Assembly: GCA_002110465.1 (NCBI GenBank)
Contig: NEED01000073.1
Coordinates: 62,001-126,000 of the forward strand
Source: an unicellular cyanobacterium SU2
Lineage (GTDB): Bacteria; Cyanobacteriota; Cyanobacteriia; Cyanobacteriales; Microcystaceae
Direction: 5' to 3'
DNA length: 64,000 nt
Position numbers and translations under genes: made by a program. Shown here piece after piece: positions 54,831-64,000 of the stretch; position 1 is the stretch's first letter, and each line of letters opens with the position of its first letter. The notes below the pieces were generated by a model. That model ran no database searches and was not told where the DNA came from. It saw nothing but the letters and a program-made list of their open reading frames with translations.

Positions 54831-55160
54831 TCAACAGACTATTCCCAGTTGAAAGGTAACAGATTTACCTTTTTGACTGGACATCGTGTTAAGATTATTG
54901 ATGTTTTTTCCATCAATACAAGCAATCGCGATCGCCTTAAATTCCCTTTCACCATTGGCAATAGCATGGGCAAATTCAGCCCTTTCTGCACATAAAATTA
55001 AGCCAAAACTAGCATTTTCAATATTGGTTCCCACATAAATTTTTTGCCCTCCTAAAATAGCTGCTCCTACCCTAAACTTAGAATAGGGAGAATAAGCTGA
55101 TTTAGCCGCATTTTCAGCAGCTTGACACAAGGTTTGTTGTTCTTGTTGAGATAAGGTCAT
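54831..55160 (-). pseudogene. cdd: Cytidine deaminase, C-terminally truncated
   Basis: From ATG 55160 (MTLSQQEQQTLCQAAENAAK) the first 75 residues are typical: SPYSKFRVGAAIL, GTNIENASFGL and CAERAEFAHAI, which holds the first zinc Cys and the catalytic Glu. After IACIDGKNINN the sequence departs from the family (LNTMSSQKGKSVTFQL) and stops. The second zinc motif (PCxxC) is missing in all frames checked nearby. The enzyme cannot bind catalytic zinc normally, so it is probably inactive. Confidence 0.75.
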
Positions 55161-55300
55161 TACTAAAGCAAAAGGTAAAATTTTAAAAAGGAACATTAGT
55201 AGGTAAAATACAATAGTAACTTCCAAGAACTAGAAAAGTTTACTATTCTTTACTTCTTAATCTAAACCTGACTGTTAATAGCTACAAGAGGGCTGCTAAG

Positions 55301-55783
55301 ATGAACATTCGCATTGGTAATGGGTATGATATCCACCGTTTAGTTGAAGGTCGTCCCTTAATTTTAGGAGGAATTGAGATTTCCCATACCGTCGGTTTGT
55401 TGGGACACAGTGATGCTGATGTGCTAACCCATGCCATTATGGATGCTATGTTAGGGGCATTAAGTTTAGGGGATATTGGTCATTATTTTCCCCCTTCTGA
55501 TCCCCAATGGAAAGGGGCAAATAGTATTACATTACTTGAACAAGTTAATCAATTAGTGCGATCGCAAGGTTGGCAAATTGGGAATATTGACTCGGTTATT
55601 ATTGCTGAACGTCCGAAAATGAAACCTCACATCTCAGACATGAGGGAAAAGTTAGCCCAAACTTTAGAGATTGAACCTGATAAAATTGGTATTAAAGCAA
55701 CGACAAATGAAAAATTAGGACCTACTGGAAGAGAAGAAGGAATCTCCGTTTATGCAGTGGCTTTATTAGTAAAAGAGGCATAA
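55301..55783 (+). CDS. ispF: 2-C-methyl-D-erythritol 2,4-cyclodiphosphate synthase
   Basis: 160 residues. MEP pathway enzyme for isoprenoids (carotenoids, phytol, quinones). Zinc site: Asp10 and His12 in GYDIHRL, and His in [21 protein letters not shown]-terminal [15 protein letters not shown] is the standard signature. Complete. Confidence 0.97.
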   Translation: MNIRIGNGYDIHRLVEGRPLILGGIEISHTVGLLGHSDADVLTHAIMDAMLGALSLGDIGHYFPPSDPQWKGANSITLLEQVNQLVRSQGWQIGNIDSVIIAERPKMKPHISDMREKLAQTLEIEPDKIGIKATTNEKLGPTGREEGISVYAVALLVKEA

Positions 55784-55907
55784 AATTAATCCTTATTCTG
55801 TGAGTTTATCGGGTATTTTAATCTGATCTCGGAGAAATCAACCCACTCAAAATACATATAGTGTTAATATTAGAGACATTTGCTCCCAACAAACCCTAAG
55901 ACAAGAT

Positions 55908-57299
55908 ATGCCCACGCAACGCATTAGAGACATCTTACGCAATGGTCAACCCGATGATACTGTTACAGTTCAAGGTTGGGTACGCACCAAGCGAGAATTG
56001 AAAGAATTCGCCTTTATGGAGGTTAATGATGGTTCCTCTATGGCGAGTATTCAAGTGGTTCTCGATGCTACCATTGCCAACTATGAAGATGTTCTCAAAT
56101 GCTTGAATACGGGGGCTTCTGTTGAAGTGGTAGGAACCTTAGTTTCCTCCCCAGGAAAAGGACAACGCATCGAAGTTAAAGCATCCTCTGTTCAAGTTTA
56201 TGGGGAGTCTAATCCTGAAACCTATCCCCTCCAGAAAAAACGCCATTCTTTTGAATTTTTGCGGACTATTGGACATCTGCGATCGCGGACTAATACCCTA
56301 GGGGCTGTTATGCGGGTTCGTAACGCTTGTTCAAGTGCAATCCATCGTTTTTTCCAAGAAAGAGACTTTCTCTGGGTTCATACTCCTATTATTACCGCTA
56401 GTGACTGCGAAGGGGCGGGGGAATTATTTACGGTAACGAATTTAGACCTAAATAAAGTTCCCCAAAATAAAGAAAAAAATGTCGATTATAGTCAAGATTT
56501 TTTTGGAAAACGGGCTTATTTAACCGTCAGTGGTCAATTAGAAGCCGAAGTGATGGCCATGGCATTTCAAAATGTCTATACCTTTGGTCCAACCTTTCGG
56601 GCGGAAAATTCCAATACCTCCCGCCATTTAGCTGAGTTTTGGATGGTGGAACCGGAAATGGCTTTTTGTGATCTTCAAGGAGACCAAGACTTAGCTGAAG
56701 CGTTCCTAAAATATATTTTTAAATCGGTTTTAGAAGCCTGTCCAGAAGATATGGAATTTTTCAATAAACGTATTGATAAAACAGTCTTAGAAACAGCTAA
56801 TAACATTATCGATAATGACTTTGAAAGAATCACCTATACTGAAGCGATTAAACTATTAGAAAAGGCTAAACGTAAGTTTGAATATCCCGTAGAATGGGGA
56901 ATTGATCTACAATCAGAACATGAACGATATTTAGCTGAAGAATTGTTTAAAAAACCCTTGATTGTTACTAATTATCCGGCGGGCATTAAAGCCTTTTATA
57001 TGCGCTTAAATGATGATGGAAAAACCGTAGCAGCAATGGATGTTTTAGCCCCTAAAATTGGTGAAATTATTGGCGGTTCCCAACGGGAAGAAAGGTTAGA
57101 TGTATTGCAAAAAAGAATAGAAGCATTAGAGATTTTAGAAGAGGATATCTGGTGGTATTTAGATTTACGCCGCTATGGAACTGTTCCTCATGCAGGGTTT
57201 GGTTTAGGGTTTGAACGGTTAGTGCAATTTATGACAGGAATGGGCAATATTCGGGATGTTATTCCATTCCCAAGAACCCCTTTGAGTGCTGAGTTTTAG
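55908..57299 (+). CDS. asnS: Asparaginyl-tRNA synthetase
   Basis: 463 residues. An N-terminal OB-fold anticodon-binding domain ([20 protein letters not shown]) is followed by a class II catalytic core. Motif 2: [20 protein letters not shown] near residue 225, whose ENSNTSRH is characteristic of AsnRS rather than AspRS. Motif 3: [10 protein letters not shown] near residue 440. Its presence means Asn-tRNA can be charged directly. Confidence 0.97.
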   Translation: MPTQRIRDILRNGQPDDTVTVQGWVRTKRELKEFAFMEVNDGSSMASIQVVLDATIANYEDVLKCLNTGASVEVVGTLVSSPGKGQRIEVKASSVQVYGESNPETYPLQKKRHSFEFLRTIGHLRSRTNTLGAVMRVRNACSSAIHRFFQERDFLWVHTPIITASDCEGAGELFTVTNLDLNKVPQNKEKNVDYSQDFFGKRAYLTVSGQLEAEVMAMAFQNVYTFGPTFRAENSNTSRHLAEFWMVEPEMAFCDLQGDQDLAEAFLKYIFKSVLEACPEDMEFFNKRIDKTVLETANNIIDNDFERITYTEAIKLLEKAKRKFEYPVEWGIDLQSEHERYLAEELFKKPLIVTNYPAGIKAFYMRLNDDGKTVAAMDVLAPKIGEIIGGSQREERLDVLQKRIEALEILEEDIWWYLDLRRYGTVPHAGFGLGFERLVQFMTGMGNIRDVIPFPRTPLSAEF

Positions 57300-57381
57300 T
57301 TTTATCTTTTTACATAGAAACATCGAGATTTTCAGGTTATCCATTATCTAAATCTAGTATCTAAATCTAGAAAATAGAGGA

Positions 57382-58634
57382 TTATTTATTTTGAAAAAAA
57401 TCAATACCTTGATTAATGCTAACTAACAACTCTTGTCCAATTTTTGGGTTAAATTGATTAATAATGATAGCTTTCTCTGAGGATAGGATAACAATTTCTG
57501 GGAAAGGATGACTAAAAAATAAAGTAAGTTTAACATCCTGCATTTTAAGCTTAGTGATGATCTTATTATTAATAGCAAACTTAATATAGTTTTGATTAAG
57601 ATAAATATGTTTAACTAGACTTATATGAAAGGTTTGATAGATGACAAAACCGATAATAAATAATAATTCAACTGTATTTGTCCCATTCCAATTGGGGATC
57701 AGCCATTCAGATGGTGAAGGTAAATAGATTATATCTGTTTTTCCTTGAAAACACTGAATAATATTATCTAATAATTGCCCTAATTCAATCATTACTTTAG
57801 ATATAAAAATTAGAAAAACAAAAAATCCAGATTGATGAAAGACTTGCTTAAGAAGTTGCCAAGAATCTCTCAGATCCCATTGAGTATAAAGATGCCATTT
57901 GTTTGGACTTTTTTTAGATTTAATACTTGTTTCTTGATCAAATTTTATTAATTTCAATTTCTTATTATCGAGTTTTTTATAGGCATAATTGTTATTCCCT
58001 TGACTATCTAAAAATAAAATAGATGTATTAAGTTTACTTCCTATAGCGTGGGCTGATTTTAATGCTTTATTAATCGTCTGTGTTTCATTAATAATCAAAA
58101 TATTGCTATTTGACAAATTGATTTGAACTTGCCAAACTACTCCTAAAACTTCTTTGAATGCACCGCCGAAAACAGTTTTTTTTTGATTGAAATATGATCG
58201 ACTTCTGTGACTAAAAATCTATATTCTTGTGTTTTTAGGGAATTCTTTAAGGTCAATAAAATTTTATCTTTAGCCACGGAATAAAGGGTAACATTTATTT
58301 TATTGTTCCCTTGATAATATTGATGACGAGAAATTAGTTGATCTAGATACCAAATAATCAAAGAACCGATCAGAATTATTTCAGAATATGCTTCAGCATG
58401 ATAAACTAAAATAGAAATACAACAAAAGACGATAAAAGCGATTAAACTAGCAATTTCACTATCTACTTTTTTACCTTGAATTAACTCTTGCCAAATCAAA
58501 TGTAATAAAAAATTATAGATGCTTTGAAATAAGTTTTTGACTAAAACAAGAGGATAAATCAACTGAGAATACCAACTTGATCTAAGATAAATTATTTGTC
58601 CCTGAAAAATTTTTGTTTTATACATATTTCTCAA
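57382..58634 (-). pseudogene. Membrane protein gene split by a frameshift at an A9 tract
   Basis: Two adjacent frames look like one gene. The upstream part (58143-58634) starts at 58634 with a basic region, two membrane helices (LIAFIVFCCISILVYHAEAY, EIILIGSLIIWYLDQLI) and ends DHISIKKK before leaving frame. The downstream part (57382-58116 from a TTG) has two more hydrophobic segments (FFVFLIFISKVMIELG and VELLFIIGFVIYQTFHISLV). At 58171-58179 nine A's (minus strand) lie exactly where the frame changes, and the alternative frame there reads TVFGGAFKEVLGVVWQVQIN directly into the downstream part. One added A (or loss of two) gives a single protein of about 416 residues. The function is unknown. 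Confidence 0.65.
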
Positions 58635-58639
58635 TAGTT

Positions 58640-58861
58640 TTATTGGAATACTTGATAAATAGTTTGAGGAAAGCTAATAACTTGATTCCATACTTCTTGA
58701 GGAGAAATCCCTAAAGTAATTTGTAAAATCATAACAATTATAACAATAATAATAGCAGTATTAACACTGGTTTTTATAACTTTAATTAGCCAGTTAAAAA
58801 TCAATAAAGCGATTAATAATGAGGCAATGAATACGAGCAGATTAATTGGCATTTTAAACAA
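58640..58861 (-). CDS. Small two-helix membrane protein
   Basis: 73 residues. Two membrane helices (NLLVFIASLLIALLIFNWLI and SVNTAIIIVIIVMILQITLG) and a short soluble tail (SPQEVWNQVISFPQTIYQVF). I recognise the style as a conserved cyanobacterial small protein of unknown role. It is 5 bases upstream of the split gene at 57382-58634 on the same strand, so it shares a transcript with it. Confidence 0.65.
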   Translation of the reverse strand: MFKMPINLLVFIASLLIALLIFNWLIKVIKTSVNTAIIIVIIVMILQITLGISPQEVWNQVISFPQTIYQVFQ

Positions 58862-58969
58862 CCAAAGTTTCTAACAAATGTATCTAATATTCTTGAGCTT
58901 TATTAAGTTGAGAAAATGGGTCTTTTTTTATAGATTATCGATTGATAACGGTTTCAAAAATACAATAAA

Positions 58970-60133
58970 TTAAGTTAACCCTGACATAGGATAATTACGG
59001 GAGTGATTAGTTTCAACCTCTTGGTGAATCGCAGCATTATAAGTATCTACCACGTGATTAGGCATAAAATCTTTCTGGTGAGATAAAAACGACCATTCTT
59101 GTCCTACATGAACATAGGTTCCTACTGATTGAGTTGGAGGCATTAAGGTAATGATATCTGCTAAATTAAAAACTCGGTAGCTATTAGGGACAGACTGTGC
59201 ATGGAGTTTCGCAAAAGTCGGATCACCGACACGGGGACTCGCATAGGTATAAAGTTGAATTTGTTCCTTTAATTGAGGAACATTAAGGACAATATCTAAC
59301 GCGCCTAAAACCGCTAAAGAAGCCCCTAAACTATGGCCAGTCACGTAACAGGGAACCGTGGAATCAAGTGTTCGGGCTATTTTTCGAGGAATTGGTTCAA
59401 CAATCCTGAGATAATTTTTGATAAATCCATCGTGAATCTTACCAAAATATTGACCTGAAATGGGATCAGTATAGTCTTTTTGAATCGCCGTAAAATTATT
59501 AATCCATTCCACTCTGGTTTGGGTTCCCCGAAAAACAATAATGTTGTTTTCTGGAGAAGAGAGGACAAACCCCAAATAAACGGGGATTTCTTTGCGCAAT
59601 TTCACCATTTTCTGAATCGCTTGTCCGACTTGATCTTCAGTGGTATCTAGACTTTCCTGGAGAGGATCTGAGAAATTACCTGGATTATTAGCTAATAAAT
59701 TAACAGCAACGGTTTCTGATATTTGAGCTTCTTTACCTTTAAAAGAGGCAATTTGAGTATAGGAATCAAGCTTGGATGTGTAAGCAGGAAGTTTTTTAAT
59801 CGAACCATCATAGGTAGGGATAGTTTTTCCTGTTAAATATTGTTGCGTTGCTATTTTACTGCACTCAATTAACAGTTTAGACAAGTCTCGATCATAGGGA
59901 AGAGTTGGCGGTGTTAACTGCAACGAATCAATAATTTGCTGTCCTTCATAAATTTTGTCAGCATCAGCTTGAAAAGCCGCTTCTAAAAGACTTTCTTGAT
60001 CTTGAGGCAATTGTTGTTTAGCTAATGCTTGTAACTGCTTTTGTTTTCGGTGAAATTGATAATCTTTAGCGGTTGTAGCAGCCATTCCAGCAACCACACC
60101 ACCGATTAACATTTGTCTACGGTTAAATCTCAC
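58970..60133 (-). CDS. Exported class 3 lipase with Tat-type signal
   Basis: 387 residues. N-terminus MRFNRRQMLIGGVVAGMAAT is a twin-arginine-like export signal. The alpha/beta hydrolase nucleophile is in YVTGHSLGASLAVLGALDI near residue 269; ENNIIVFRGTQTRVEWINNF near 200 gives the oxyanion region; the Asp is in RVFNLADIITLMPP and the His in HVGQEWSF or later. Substrate probably a lipid ester. The GTG start at 60133 overlaps the end of the upstream membrane-protein gene by 11 bases, so they are coupled. Confidence 0.88.
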   Translation of the reverse strand: MRFNRRQMLIGGVVAGMAATTAKDYQFHRKQKQLQALAKQQLPQDQESLLEAAFQADADKIYEGQQIIDSLQLTPPTLPYDRDLSKLLIECSKIATQQYLTGKTIPTYDGSIKKLPAYTSKLDSYTQIASFKGKEAQISETVAVNLLANNPGNFSDPLQESLDTTEDQVGQAIQKMVKLRKEIPVYLGFVLSSPENNIIVFRGTQTRVEWINNFTAIQKDYTDPISGQYFGKIHDGFIKNYLRIVEPIPRKIARTLDSTVPCYVTGHSLGASLAVLGALDIVLNVPQLKEQIQLYTYASPRVGDPTFAKLHAQSVPNSYRVFNLADIITLMPPTQSVGTYVHVGQEWSFLSHQKDFMPNHVVDTYNAAIHQEVETNHSRNYPMSGLT

Positions 60134-60533
60134 GAGACGGTCTCCTTGTTGTTAATCTACTTCGACCAATAGCATAGAATTGATTGGTACTTTGTCCGAG
60201 CATCCACGTTAAGGTAAATAAAGCAGCAGCCACTCTAAAACTACTAATATAGGGAACAAATAGGCCTATACCGAGTAAGCTTAACCAAGCCATAAACGCC
60301 ATGGCAAAGGCACCAAGCCAACTAAAGAGATAACCAGCGATCGCTAGGATATCTTGTCCTTTGACAAATCTCCATTTAACGCCAATATCCCACAGCATTT
60401 TGACAATTAAACTGATAGCAACCAACAATTTTAATGTTAGCAGACCAGAAATGGGAATCAGCCCTAAAATAGAGACCCCGAGAGCATAATCTAAGACTAA
60501 ATTTCGACTCTCCTTTTCTTGAGGTACTTCCAT
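60123..60533 (-). CDS. Integral membrane protein of unknown function
   Basis: 136 residues with about four hydrophobic segments (YALGVSILGLIPISGLLTLK, LLVAISLIVKMLWDIGV, ILAIAGYLFSWLGAFAMAFM, LLGIGLFVPYISSFRVAAAL). Basic C-terminus (GRSRLTTRRPSREI). It is first in a two-gene unit with the lipase. Confidence 0.7.
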   Translation of the reverse strand: MEVPQEKESRNLVLDYALGVSILGLIPISGLLTLKLLVAISLIVKMLWDIGVKWRFVKGQDILAIAGYLFSWLGAFAMAFMAWLSLLGIGLFVPYISSFRVAAALFTLTWMLGQSTNQFYAIGRSRLTTRRPSREI

Positions 60534-60796
60534 TGAGGGTTTCCTTGATAAGTCGTCTGTCTAAAATTTAAAGTATTTTACCTTAAGGATCATTTAGAGG
60601 GATCACTCTTATTGTTTTCATTAAGTTTTACTCTCATCTTACTCCGGTACAATCAAACTCAAATAAACTCTAAAGTTCTTTTCAAGAATCGATGAATTGT
60701 TCAAGATTCTCAATTCTCTTTGTTGCTTCAGTCTTCTTCTTGGCGATTTAAAATAAAGACTAACCCCTACAGTAAAATTTTGAGAGTTAAAAATCA

Positions 60797-61120
60797 ATGA
60801 TTGCACAAGTAGAAAAGCAAAGCTACGTTAGCCCAGAAGAATATCTCGAATTAGAAATTAATTCAGAAGAACGTCATGAATACATCAATGGAGAGATTAT
60901 CACCGTGTCAGGAGGAACCCCTAACCATAATACAATTACGGGGAATTTCTATGCTGCTTTAAATTTTGCCCTTAAACGTCTTGACCATTATTATAAAACT
61001 GAACCGAACAAGTGGATTTTCTCAGAATATGAACAAGAAAATCATATTTTATCTTTGAAATCTATTGATTTTGAAATTGAACTATTAGATATTTATGACA
61101 AGGTTGATTTTGTTAGTTAA
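60797..61120 (+). pseudogene. Uma2-family nuclease with internal in-frame deletion
   Basis: 107 residues against about 190 for the family. The N-terminus (YVSPEEYLELEINSEERHEY, INGEIITVSGGTPNHNTITG) is normal up to LKRLD. It then jumps to HYYKTEPNKWIFSEY and the normal C-terminus. The missing middle (about 75-80 residues) holds the PD-(D/E)xK active-site Asp and the E-x-K segment. The frame is kept, so a stable but catalytically dead protein may be made. Confidence 0.75.
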
Positions 61121-61272
61121 AAAAGATTAGTTGGATGGATGGCGATCGCCTTTAAACCCGTCTTTTCTCAGGAAAACTTCCTGAAACTGAGACAAATCCC
61201 CATTACCCCTATGTCGCTTATCTCTGTAAGCTTTACAATAAACGAACATTAAAAACGAGTATCAATGATCCG

Positions 61273-63237
61273 ATGAACAAGACCGAAACAGTCCAAAACA
61301 GCTTACTGAGTGAATTTGACCTCTATTTATTTGGGGAAGGAAACCATCACCAGATTTACGAAAAACTCGGGGCGCATCCTGTTGAATTTGACTCTGTCTC
61401 AGGGGTATACTTTGCTGTATGGGCCCCCAACGCTCATGAGGTCGCTGTTGTGGGAGACTTTAACCAATGGAACCCGGATAGTCACCTAATGAAACCCAAC
61501 CAAATGGGTATTTGGGAACTCTTTATTGACAATCTTACGGTTGGGGAAAAATACAAATTTGCCATCAAAAATATTCATAAGCACTGCACTTATAAAACTG
61601 ATCCCTACGGATATCAACAGGAATTACGTCCTGACACAGCTTCTATCGTCACTGATTTAGCCTACACTTGGAACGATCAAGATTGGTTAGATAAACGATC
61701 GCAAACTAACCCCCATGATATCCCCGTTTCCATTTATGAAGTTCATTTAGGGTCATGGTTGCACACCAGTTATGATCCTGTCCCTGAAACCAGTTCGGCG
61801 GTTCCGGTTCCCCACAAGTCAGGGGCGCGTTTTCTCACGTATCGTGAATTAGCTGATAAATTAATTCCCTATGTCAAGGAAATGGGCTATACCCATATTG
61901 AATTCCTTCCTGTAGCTGAACATCCATTTGACGGATCTTGGGGCTATCAAGTGGTGGGCTATTATGCCCCTACGTCTCGCTATGGGACTCCCAATGATTT
62001 TATGTATTTTGTCGATCAATGCCATCAAAACGGCATAGGGGTCATTGTAGACTGGGTTCCAGGGCATTTTCCTAAAGACCTTCACGGGTTAGCCATGTTT
62101 GATGGAACTCCCTTGTATGAATATGATGATCCCCGCAAAGGAGAACATAAGGGATGGGGAACTTTGGTTTTTAACTATGGACGCAATGAAGTCCGCAATT
62201 TCTTGATTGCTAATGCCCTATTTTGGTTTGATAAGTATCACATTGATGGAATTCGAGTCGATGCAGTGGCTTCGATGTTGTACCTTGATTATGACCGAGA
62301 ACCTGGTCAATGGATTCCTAACCAACATGGGGGACACGATAATATCGAAGCAGTGGCTTTTATTCGTCAATTAAACGAGACATTGTTTGGGAAGTACCCA
62401 GGGATTTTGTCTATTGCTGAAGAATCTACTGCTTGGGCTAATGTATCCCGTCCGACAGATATGGGGGGATTGGGATTTAACTTTAAATGGAATATGGGTT
62501 GGATGAATGATACCTTGCGGTATTTCCAAATTAATCCCTCAGATCGCTCCAACTATCATGGGCAAATTACCTTTAGTCTTTGGTATGCTTTTAATGAAAA
62601 TTTTATGTTGGCACTCTCCCATGATGAAGTGGTGCATGGAAAAGGCCATCTCTTTCAAAAAATGCCTGGCAATGATGAGCAGAAGTTAGCTAACTTACGC
62701 TTGTTATTCACCTATATGTTTACCCATCCAGGGAAGAAAACCTTATTTATGGGGATGGAATTCGGTCAAACCCATGAATGGAATGTCAATGTGGATCTTG
62801 ATTGGGGATTACTTAATGCTGAACCTTTTCAAAAACTGAAAAAATTGGTGCAAGACCTCAATAAGATTTATCAAGAAGAACCGGCACTTTATACCGATGA
62901 TTTTACCCAAAATGGATTTCAATGGATCGACTGTCATGATGTCGCCCGTGGCTTAATTTCTTATATTCGTAAAGATAAAAATTCTGATGAAATGATCACC
63001 ACGGTTTGCAACTTTAAACCCAACACCTATCAAAACTATTGGGTCGGGGTGCACCAACCTGGATCTTATGTGGAATTAATCAACACTGATTCTGACGTTT
63101 ATGGTGGTTATGGAACCATCAATCCGCCAGTTATTGAGACCCATCAATGGAATTCTAATCCTTGGCCTTACGCTCTAGAAGTGACGGTTCCTGCGTTAAG
63201 TGCCGTGGTCTTTAAATTGAATAAAAAAGATAATTAA
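61273..63237 (+). CDS. glgB: 1,4-alpha-glucan branching enzyme
   Basis: 654 residues; GH13 enzyme that makes alpha-1,6 branches in glycogen or semi-amylopectin. N-terminal CBM48 (YFAVWAPNAHEVAVVGDFNQ, about residues 46-65), then the GH13 barrel: nucleophile Asp near residue 329 in IDGIRVDAVASM, acid Glu near 383 in SIAEES, stabilising Asp near 451 in LSHDEVVHG. It is shorter than the ~770-residue GlgB with an extended N-terminus; unicellular Cyanothece strains carry several isoforms. A hairpin follows (63262-63285). Confidence 0.93.
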   Translation: MNKTETVQNSLLSEFDLYLFGEGNHHQIYEKLGAHPVEFDSVSGVYFAVWAPNAHEVAVVGDFNQWNPDSHLMKPNQMGIWELFIDNLTVGEKYKFAIKNIHKHCTYKTDPYGYQQELRPDTASIVTDLAYTWNDQDWLDKRSQTNPHDIPVSIYEVHLGSWLHTSYDPVPETSSAVPVPHKSGARFLTYRELADKLIPYVKEMGYTHIEFLPVAEHPFDGSWGYQVVGYYAPTSRYGTPNDFMYFVDQCHQNGIGVIVDWVPGHFPKDLHGLAMFDGTPLYEYDDPRKGEHKGWGTLVFNYGRNEVRNFLIANALFWFDKYHIDGIRVDAVASMLYLDYDREPGQWIPNQHGGHDNIEAVAFIRQLNETLFGKYPGILSIAEESTAWANVSRPTDMGGLGFNFKWNMGWMNDTLRYFQINPSDRSNYHGQITFSLWYAFNENFMLALSHDEVVHGKGHLFQKMPGNDEQKLANLRLLFTYMFTHPGKKTLFMGMEFGQTHEWNVNVDLDWGLLNAEPFQKLKKLVQDLNKIYQEEPALYTDDFTQNGFQWIDCHDVARGLISYIRKDKNSDEMITTVCNFKPNTYQNYWVGVHQPGSYVELINTDSDVYGGYGTINPPVIETHQWNSNPWPYALEVTVPALSAVVFKLNKKDN

Positions 63238-63261
63238 AGTCAATTTTTGGTCACTATGCTC

Positions 63262-63285
63262 AGGGTGGATGATTGAACCCACCCT
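63262..63285. terminator. Hairpin between convergent glgB and gmk
   Basis: AGGGTGG ATGATTGAAC CCACCCT, a 7-bp GC-rich stem. No long T run follows on the plus strand. It could be shared by both genes. Confidence 0.55.
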
Positions 63286-63305
63286 CAATAGGTTAACCCT
63301 CTCTA

Positions 63306-63860
63306 CTAAATAGGAAAAATGAGAGTTTCAAGCTGTTGTAATGCCTGTTTAAAGTCATCATTAACAATAGTGTGGTTAAATTCTCCACTAGCTGCCAACT
63401 CTTCTTTTGCCTTTTCTAGACGGCGAGTAATAGCCTCGGGTGAATCTTTCCCTCGTCCCTTCAGACGATTTTCTAATTCTTCTATAGATGGGGGCAGAAT
63501 AAAAATTCTGAGGGCATCAGCAAAAGTTTCTTTAATACTCCTTGCTCCTACCACCTCAATCTCTAATAAAACTTTGAGTCCCAAGTTAATTTTTTCTTCT
63601 AGGTCAAGACGAGGGGTTCCATAATAATTATCAGCATATTCAGCCCATTCGAGCAATTCTCCTTGATTAATCATCTCCTCAAATTGGGGGCGTGTGACAA
63701 AGTGATAATCTTTACCATCAACTTCCCCCCGACGAGGAGAACGAGTGGTAGCGGAGGTAGACAAGTAAAGGTCATTATGGCGAGCAAGCAAGGAACGAAC
63801 AAGCGTCCCTTTACCAACCCCACTGGGCCCCGTCAGTACGATAAGCTGTCCTGATGACAT
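63306..63860 (-). CDS. gmk: Guanylate kinase
   Basis: 184 residues. Phosphorylates GMP to GDP. P-loop GPSGVGKG at residues 11-18, GMP-binding TSATTRSPRRGEVDGKDYHF, and LLEIEVVGARSI. It follows the RemA-family gene by 15 bases, a gene order also found in Firmicutes (remA-gmk). Confidence 0.97.
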   Translation of the reverse strand: MSSGQLIVLTGPSGVGKGTLVRSLLARHNDLYLSTSATTRSPRRGEVDGKDYHFVTRPQFEEMINQGELLEWAEYADNYYGTPRLDLEEKINLGLKVLLEIEVVGARSIKETFADALRIFILPPSIEELENRLKGRGKDSPEAITRRLEKAKEELAASGEFNHTIVNDDFKQALQQLETLIFPI

Positions 63861-63875
63861 GGGGGAGTTTTACCT

Positions 63876-64000
63876 TTAATTACCGTTAGCATGGGTATCT
63901 TTGCTGACGACAAATCGATGGGCGACGGTTTCTGGCTGAATGGCTGACAGAACCACATGACTTGAATCTGTCATAATTACTGCGCGAGTTCGTCGGCCAT
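63876..64000 (-). CDS. RemA-family (DUF370) DNA-binding protein, C-terminal part
   Basis: The last 41 codons of a gene entering from the right edge: [20 protein letters not shown] then [19 protein letters not shown] and TAA. This is the C-terminal signature of RemA/YlzA-type regulators, which in Bacillus control biofilm matrix and osmoprotection genes and form DNA-binding rings. It lies 15 bases ahead of gmk. The cyanobacterial role is inferred. Confidence 0.85.
   Translation of the reverse strand, partial: GRRTRAVIMTDSSHVVLSAIQPETVAHRFVVSKDTHANGN

Overview
The window is chromosomal DNA of a cyanobacterium. The evidence is dense HIP1 octamers (GCGATCGC), cyanobacterial and plastid marker genes (Hfq beside dapF, rpl33-rps18, a ycf29/Rre1-type regulator, sqdX, a CruP-like lycopene cyclase, a CYP38-type lumenal cyclophilin, CtpA-family protease) and low-GC, A/T-rich spacers. 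The gene set and style suggest a unicellular Cyanothece/Crocosphaera/Rippkaea-type organism; this is inference, since no rRNA is present. Most of the window is core genome with convergent and divergent short operons, and no tRNA, rRNA, CRISPR array or prophage was recognised.

Layout: 1-3 kb, PBP2 (cut by the window edge) and a CruP-like cyclase; 3-5.4 kb, an accessory patch with palindromic repeats, a truncated coiled-coil gene, a stand-alone vMAP-type HTH protein, a RelBE-like toxin-antitoxin pair and two small unknowns; 5.5-8.4 kb, beta-propeller glycosidase, SirB1 and a GT2 glycosyltransferase; 8.9-12.7 kb, a membrane-anchored coiled-coil/acidic-tail protein and a GAF-SpoIIE phosphatase; 13-18.8 kb, argH, Nudix, BlaI/M56 pair, dapF/hfq and Rre1; 18.8-26.3 kb, an ion-transport block (SLC12-type cotransporter, an IS4-type relic sitting in the remains of an SLC13 transporter, a P2A cation ATPase and a c-di-AMP (ydaO/yuaA) riboswitch); 26.5-32.7 kb, DUF4079, sqdX, pyrF, FAD monooxygenase and AI-2E permease; 32.7-36.1 kb, the rpmG-rpsR-RNB operon; 36.5-41.4 kb, M16 protease, PatD-like protein, Rel/SpoT and crcB; 41.4-46.8 kb, a second accessory patch with an inverted-repeat element, a broken coiled-coil gene, PfkB kinase, MscS channel, a stress-type coiled-coil protein and a ribbon-helix-helix regulator with clear operator repeats; 46.8-52.8 kb, Ctp protease, ftsQ-ftsZ, lumenal cyclophilin and a DM13 protein; 53-57.3 kb, a metzincin-like protease, a truncated cytidine deaminase, ispF and asnS; 57.4-60.5 kb, membrane proteins (one gene split at an A9 tract) and a Tat-type lipase; 60.8-64 kb, an internally deleted Uma2 gene, glgB, gmk and the end of a RemA-family gene.

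The most striking locus is the transport operon on the minus strand. A c-di-AMP riboswitch lies far upstream of a calcium-type P-ATPase whose next gene was an SLC13 transporter. Only about 40 N-terminal and 31 C-terminal codons of that transporter survive, on the two sides of an IS4-family relic, so the element is associated with a deletion of the gene's middle. A second theme is small-scale gene decay by palindromic repeats, frameshifts and in-frame deletions (coiled-coil paralogues, Cdd, Uma2, a secreted protein, transposase). All calls are from reading the sequence; no database search was run.
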